This document shows, piece by piece, positions 59,721 to 64,000 of a stretch of DNA of 64,000 nt. Position numbers and translations under genes: made by a program. Location: NCBI RefSeq assembly GCF_900115295.1, contig NZ_FOVZ01000010.1:1-64000 (forward strand). The letters are read 5' to 3'. The notes beneath the pieces are model-generated. The model was not told where the DNA came from. It made no database searches and saw only the letters and a program-made list of their open reading frames with translations. Source of the DNA: Sphingomonas sp. OK281. Lineage in GTDB: Bacteria; Pseudomonadota; Alphaproteobacteria; Sphingomonadales; Sphingomonadaceae. Position 1 is the stretch's first letter; every line of letters starts with the position of its first letter.

Positions 59721-60283
59721 GTCATATCCAGGGCCGATAGTGACCCCGCTACCGGCTGATGGATGAGGTTGCTGACCCCGCGTTGTGCTTCGTGCGCGAT
59801 GATGAAGCGACTGCCCGCGCGCGATGTGGTCATGGTCGCGACCGGTTTCGTCACCCCCGGCGGCATCGTGCCGGTGCGGGCGCGTTCGCGGGCGGGTTCG
59901 ACGGCGGCTTTGAGGGGGCCGGGATCGCCCTTGCCGACCGCCACCGGGCTGGCCGCGGTCTGCGCCTTCTGGAATGCGGCGGAGCGGGTTCCGGGGATTG
60001 CGACGCTGCGGGTCGGCGTACCTGAAGGAATGGCGCGCGCAGTGCCGGCATAGCCGTTGCCCGCCCCGGTGCCGGTCATGGCGCCGGTCAATGCGCCCAT
60101 CGTCATGGGGCCGGCGATGCCATCGGGGGGATACAGCCCGTTGCGCCGCTGGCCCAATCGCACGGCCCGCTCGGTCTGCGGGCCAAACACGCCGTCGGGG
60201 CTCAGTTGAGGATCATATCTACGTAACAGCGCCTGCAGATTTCGGACGTCTTCGCCCCGGCTTCCAGAGCGTAACATCACCAT
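59717..60283 (-). CDS. Peptidoglycan-binding domain + lysozyme N-terminal part, frameshifted
   Basis: 188 codons. Residues about 5-65 are a peptidoglycan-binding type 1 domain (GSRGEDVRNLQALLRRYDPQLSPDGVFGPQTERAV, read in two halves). A Thr/Pro/Ala linker follows, then SRFIIAHEAQRGVSN, which holds the catalytic Glu of a GH24-like lysozyme. After LIHQP the frame leaves the lysozyme and stops 11 codons later. A one-base insertion restores HQP-G-SGVTIGPGYDMKDR and a continuous protein of about 334 aa. No signal peptide, so delivery by the T6SS is likely. Either the effector is newly inactivated or this is a base-calling error. Confidence 0.83.
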   Translation of the reverse strand: MVMLRSGSRGEDVRNLQALLRRYDPQLSPDGVFGPQTERAVRLGQRRNGLYPPDGIAGPMTMGALTGAMTGTGAGNGYAGTARAIPSGTPTRSVAIPGTRSAAFQKAQTAASPVAVGKGDPGPLKAAVEPARERARTGTMPPGVTKPVATMTTSRAGSRFIIAHEAQRGVSNLIHQPVAGSLSALDMT

Positions 60284-60604
60284 CGTTCCCGTCTCCCGGT
60301 CGTGGATATTGTCCCAATTCGACAGGCTAGAACATCAGTGCAACGGTGGGGCCAGCCTGCAACGATCCCGATCGCACGAGGACTATGATAGATCGAAATC
60401 GAGTAATCTCCAGCAGGTTTTGGAGGTTCTCAGGGGTTAACCATAGTCTTCGAAATATCACCGCAATATCGGATCTATGCATGACGTGAAAATGGCGTCA
60501 TGGTCGGCATGGCCTTTTCCAGGCGGTGTACGTATCCCCAAACGGGAGCGGCAGTTCGTCTGTTCGCAAAACGTACGTCGTTATCGGCAACGTACGGGGG
60601 ATTG
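60284..60604. other. Divergent promoter region between lysozyme and tpsB genes
   Basis: About 320 bp, locally more A/T-rich (for example around 60360-60475), which fits promoters for both directions. The tpsB reading frame extends upstream to 60500 without coding character. No repeat or RNA gene was recognised. Confidence 0.45.
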
Positions 60605-62338
60605 ATGACATCGAAAGTATGGCGTTCATGCGTGCTTATGATGGCTGGTACCGCTGGGGGGGCAATTCTTGCGCAACCCATTGCGGCGCAAGTGGTTTTG
60701 CCGTCCCGTCAGGAAGTGACGCCGCCGACGCCTGACACGCGTCAGGAGTCTGCGGTCAGTGTCGATTCGAGCCGTGCGCTGGAACAGCCGGCTTGCCCGT
60801 TCGAGACATCGTCGCTGAAGGTCACGCTGACCACGCTGCGCTTCGTCCGGCCGGACGGCAGCGCGTTGCAACCCGAGATTGCCGCGGCGATCGCCGGCAT
60901 CGATGTGCCGCAGGGCGAGCAGTCGATCAGCGTTGTCTGCGCGCTGCGCGACCGTGCCAACGCGGCGCTGCGCCGAGCGGGTTGGGTGGCGTCGGTACAG
61001 ATCCCCGCGCAGGAGATCACGGGCGGGACGCTGCAGCTGCAGGTCGTGACCGCGCGCATCGTCGAAGTTCGCGTGCGTGGGTCCGCCGGGCCGTATGACT
61101 CGATCCTGCGCGAACGGATCGCGCAGATCCAGGCGCTCGATCCGCTGAACGAGAAGAAGGCCGAGCGGTTGCTGTTGCTGGCCGGCGATATCCCGGGGCT
61201 CGAGGTGCAGTTGTCGCTGCGTCCGGCGGGAACGCGACAGGGCGAGGTGATCGGCGAATTGTCGCTCGCATTCCGCCGGTTCGCGGTGGTTGCCAACGTA
61301 CAGAACCAGAACAGCCGGCTGACCGGGCGTGAGACGGGCTATGCGCGCGCCGAGATCTATGGGCTGACCGGGCTGTCCGACGTCACCTATGTCGGGGTGT
61401 CATCGACTGCGGACTTCAAGGAACAGATCGTCGCGCAGGCGGGGCACATAACGGGCCTTGACCGCAACGGCATGACGCTGGGCGGCCGTTTCACCTATGC
61501 CTGGTCGCGTCCCGATCTCGGCGCGCTCGACCTGCGGACCAACACGCTGATCACCGGCTTCGATCTCGCCCGGCCGCTGGTCCGATCGTTGCGGACCAAT
61601 GTGCGCGCGACCGGGGGCTTCGATTACGTCGACCAGCGCTCGGTGGTGCGGACCGAGGGGGGATCGGTGCCGTTGACGCTCGACAAGCTGCGGATCGGCT
61701 TCATCGGTCTCGATGGCGACTATCGCACCGTGCGGTACGACGGCGCGACCGCGTTTTCGATCGCCAGTTCGCTGCAGGTCCGCAAGGGCGTCGACGTGCT
61801 CGGGTCGAGTGATATCGGCTTTGCAAACGGCCGCCTGACGTCGCGGATCGACGGCAATTCGCGTGCGCTGGTGGTGCGCGGGACGATCGATACGGTGATC
61901 GGAGTCGGCCCAATCTTCAGCCTTGCCGGCCAGGGCCAGGCGCAATGGACGAACGATCCGCTGCTGAATTACGAAGAGTTCTCGGTCGGCAATCTCACCA
62001 TCGGCCGCGGCTACGATCCAGGTGTCAGCACCGGCGACCGCGCGGTCGGCGGCCGCGGCGAAGTCCGCGCCGAGATGCCGCTGATCACCGACATCGGCAC
62101 GCAGCTGTTCGGGTTCTACGACCATGTCTACCTGCGCAATCTCGACCGCAACGCGATCGAGCCGAAGCGCACCTATCGCAGCTATGGCGGAGGCGCACGC
62201 TTCTCTTTGCCAGGGCATCTGGTGCTTGAGGTGATGTATGCGCATCCGCTCGACCGGGTATCGAAGCTGGACGAAGATCGGCCGCCCGATCGCGTGCTGG
62301 TGTCGTTGACCGCGCAATTCCGCGACAAGACGCGCTGA
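60605..62338 (+). CDS. TpsB, two-partner secretion outer-membrane transporter (ShlB/FhaC family)
   Basis: 577 aa from the ATG at 60605 (GGGGG upstream), with a signal peptide (RSCVLMMAGTAGGAILAQPIAAQ). POTRA domains lie at about residues 60-220 (LKVTLTTLRFVRPDGS, GGTLQLQVVTARIVEVRVRG, ALDPLNEKKAERLLLLAGDIPGLEVQ). The 16-strand barrel follows, with the conserved L6-type motif in LTIGRGYDPGVSTGDRA and the terminal strand VSLTAQFRDK. It translocates the TpsA partner encoded 35 bp downstream. The longer upstream frame to 60500 is not needed. Confidence 0.93.
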   Translation: MTSKVWRSCVLMMAGTAGGAILAQPIAAQVVLPSRQEVTPPTPDTRQESAVSVDSSRALEQPACPFETSSLKVTLTTLRFVRPDGSALQPEIAAAIAGIDVPQGEQSISVVCALRDRANAALRRAGWVASVQIPAQEITGGTLQLQVVTARIVEVRVRGSAGPYDSILRERIAQIQALDPLNEKKAERLLLLAGDIPGLEVQLSLRPAGTRQGEVIGELSLAFRRFAVVANVQNQNSRLTGRETGYARAEIYGLTGLSDVTYVGVSSTADFKEQIVAQAGHITGLDRNGMTLGGRFTYAWSRPDLGALDLRTNTLITGFDLARPLVRSLRTNVRATGGFDYVDQRSVVRTEGGSVPLTLDKLRIGFIGLDGDYRTVRYDGATAFSIASSLQVRKGVDVLGSSDIGFANGRLTSRIDGNSRALVVRGTIDTVIGVGPIFSLAGQGQAQWTNDPLLNYEEFSVGNLTIGRGYDPGVSTGDRAVGGRGEVRAEMPLITDIGTQLFGFYDHVYLRNLDRNAIEPKRTYRSYGGGARFSLPGHLVLEVMYAHPLDRVSKLDEDRPPDRVLVSLTAQFRDKTR

Positions 62339-62372
62339 CCCGCGCGCCGTACCGAGTTTAGGGGAGCCTTCG

Positions 62373-64000
62373 ATGTCCATCCCGTCGTATCGCCGACAGA
62401 TCCGCCGCACACTGGCGATCAGCACCGTGCTCGCCAGCGGCTGCATTCCCGCGGTTGGATGGGCGCAGACGCTGCCCAGGCCGAGCGACGTGACCGCGGT
62501 GACGACGTCGCTGGGCGGTGGCAATCCGACCGTGACGCGGTCGGGCACGACATTATCGGTCGACCTGAAGGCCACGAGCACGGTGATCGACTGGAACGGC
62601 TTCAATGTGCCGACCGGGGCGACGGCGGAGTTCACGGATGGTCGGGCGGCGGGCTTGTCGCGCAACATCGCGGTGCTCAACCGCGACCTATCCGGGGCGA
62701 ACACGCAGATCCTCGGCTCGCTGAAGTCCGACACGAACGTCGCGGTCTGGGTCTTCAATCCCAACGGCATCCTGGTGGGATCGGGGGCCAAGATCAACAC
62801 CGGGTCGCTGGTGCTGACGACGCTGAAGCCCGATCAGGCGAATTTCCTGGCGGGCAACGACGCCGGCGGCAGTTATGGCCTGATGGCGGACGGTGGGATC
62901 GCGAGCGATATCCGCGTCCAGTCCGGCGCAACAATCACGCTGTCGAACGGCAACCGCGGGCTGATCATGGTCGCGCCAAAGATCACCTCGGCCGGCACGC
63001 TGATCGCGGGCAACCAAGACGTCGCCTTCGTCACCGCGACCGACGTGAAGCTGAACTACGCCCCCGGCAGCCCGCTGTCCGTTACGCTGAACAAGGGAAC
63101 GACGGTCGGCGGCACCAGCCAGCTGGTGACCGGGTCGGTAAGTGGCCGGAACGTCGTGTTCGCGCTCGCCTCCAAGGGGACGATCACCGATTCGCTGCTG
63201 AGCGTCGATGCGACCGTCACCAGCGCATCGAACGGTGACAATGGCATCGTGCTGTCGGCGGGCCGCAGCGGCAACGGCGTCACCATCGGCAGCGACGCGG
63301 CGGAAACCGGCGGTGTGGCCGGCATCGGTGGCGCCGGGGCATGGCGCGCGGTGAACGACGATGTGACGCTGACCGCAAACGGTGCGGTCGCATTGACGGG
63401 TGCGTTGCGATCGGGCAGCGACGTCGTCGTCAAGGCCGGTGGCCTTGCCAGCATCGCGGGCGCGGTCGCGGCAAGCAATGATTACCGCGTCACGGGGACC
63501 GGCGTCACGCTGGGCGCCGCAACGCCGGTCGTTCAGTCTGCGAATGACGTGGTCGAGATCCTGTCGACCGATGGGGTCCTGTCCGGTGGCGCTGGACTGA
63601 CGCTGCGCGCGAACGCGAATGGCGCCGGCAACGACCTGATGACGCTGTCGACCGCCGGCGCGTCAGGCGGAAACATCATCTTTGCCAAGGGATCGTCGGT
63701 CGAGGGCGGACCCAACCGCGAGTCGGACGTCCGCATCGGTGTTGGCGTGGCGAGCAATGCGGTGTCGCTCGGCGACGTGTCCGGACGTGGCCTGCTCGGG
63801 GCGGTCGGCGGCGGAGCCTATACCAACGGACTGTCGATCGGCGGTGCGCTGGATCTTGGCGACGTGACGACGCGGTCGGCGTTGTCGCTACGGTCGGGCG
63901 ACGCTCTGACGGCAGGCGTGCTGACATCCGGGGGGGCAATCACGCTGAACAGCATAGGCGCGATGCGCCTGGCCGCGATCGATGCAAGCGGCGACATCGC
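62373..64000 (+). CDS. TpsA, filamentous-hemagglutinin-type exoprotein (3' end outside window)
   Basis: At least 542 codons from the ATG at 62373 (GGGGAG upstream). The N-terminus has a long basic signal (YRRQIRRTLAISTVLASGC, ending near GWAQT). The TPS secretion domain has STVIDWNGFNV and the diagnostic VWVFNPNGILVGSGAKI (NPNGI), then LNRGLIM-like and AGNQDVAFVTATDV strands. The rest is repetitive beta-helix (LSAGRSGNGVTIGSD, GVTLGAATPVV) of an adhesin or contact-dependent toxin carrier. The C-terminal identity, adhesin or CDI toxin, is beyond the window end. Confidence 0.92.
   Translation, partial: MSIPSYRRQIRRTLAISTVLASGCIPAVGWAQTLPRPSDVTAVTTSLGGGNPTVTRSGTTLSVDLKATSTVIDWNGFNVPTGATAEFTDGRAAGLSRNIAVLNRDLSGANTQILGSLKSDTNVAVWVFNPNGILVGSGAKINTGSLVLTTLKPDQANFLAGNDAGGSYGLMADGGIASDIRVQSGATITLSNGNRGLIMVAPKITSAGTLIAGNQDVAFVTATDVKLNYAPGSPLSVTLNKGTTVGGTSQLVTGSVSGRNVVFALASKGTITDSLLSVDATVTSASNGDNGIVLSAGRSGNGVTIGSDAAETGGVAGIGGAGAWRAVNDDVTLTANGAVALTGALRSGSDVVVKAGGLASIAGAVAASNDYRVTGTGVTLGAATPVVQSANDVVEILSTDGVLSGGAGLTLRANANGAGNDLMTLSTAGASGGNIIFAKGSSVEGGPNRESDVRIGVGVASNAVSLGDVSGRGLLGAVGGGAYTNGLSIGGALDLGDVTTRSALSLRSGDALTAGVLTSGGAITLNSIGAMRLAAIDASGDI

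Overview
The window is high-GC DNA with dense, often 4-bp-overlapping genes, most like a sphingomonad (Alphaproteobacteria; Sphingomonas-type gene content). No rRNA or tRNA gene or CRISPR array was recognised. The genus is inferred from gene families and composition, not from a marker gene.

Layout. (1) 1-3563, minus strand: an overlapping glycosyltransferase and pyruvyl-transferase operon for an exopolysaccharide, followed by decayed DNA with a possible PIG-L deacetylase remnant and then a GH130 phosphorylase (4366-5652). (2) 5724-15505: housekeeping and accessory metabolism: an AEC permease, an FAD/NAD(P)-binding protein, a periplasmic PQQ-type sugar dehydrogenase with a small partner, an operon of a frameshifted aldo/keto reductase with a metallophosphoesterase and a DUF1622 membrane protein, a fused MsrB-MsrA, and a class-C-like serine hydrolase. 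(3) 15761-21777: a lone tyrosine recombinase beside an RNA-repair locus. rtcR (minus) faces rtcB-rtcA (plus) across a clear sigma-54 promoter, and the plus-strand operon continues into a PhyH-like dioxygenase and a low-molecular-weight phosphatase. (4) 23392-33807: a seven-gene minus-strand lipid or natural-product operon (Aas-like acyltransferase/acyl-ACP ligase, KAS III, OleD-like SDR, MBL hydrolase, F390-synthetase-like AMP ligase, ATP-grasp ligase, Rieske oxygenase). It is divergent from a TetR regulator, with a perfect 11-bp inverted repeat between them.

(5) 34165-60283: after an IS3 remnant comes a type VI secretion locus. The plus strand carries ompA-like, tssA, tssB, tssC, hcp, tagJ, tssE, tssF, tssG and tssH. 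The minus strand carries vgrG, a DUF6931-like gene and tagH. No TssJ, TssK, TssL or TssM was recognised, so the membrane complex must be encoded elsewhere. Around this core lie five candidate envelope-attacking modules, each paired with a lipoprotein gene: an unknown helical protein, an HExxHxxGxxD metallopeptidase, an M15-like peptidase, a PAAR-lipase with an ankyrin lipoprotein and an Eag-type chaperone, and a peptidoglycan-binding lysozyme split by a one-base frameshift. (6) 60605-64000: a two-partner secretion pair, TpsB and the N-terminal part of a large TpsA that runs off the window.

The strongest candidates for undescribed biology are the set of lipoprotein-paired effector modules, the seven-gene lipid-like pathway, and the RNA-repair operon extended by a dioxygenase and a phosphatase. 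Three single-base deletions (aldo/keto reductase, lysozyme, IS3 orfA) should be checked against reads before those genes are called broken.
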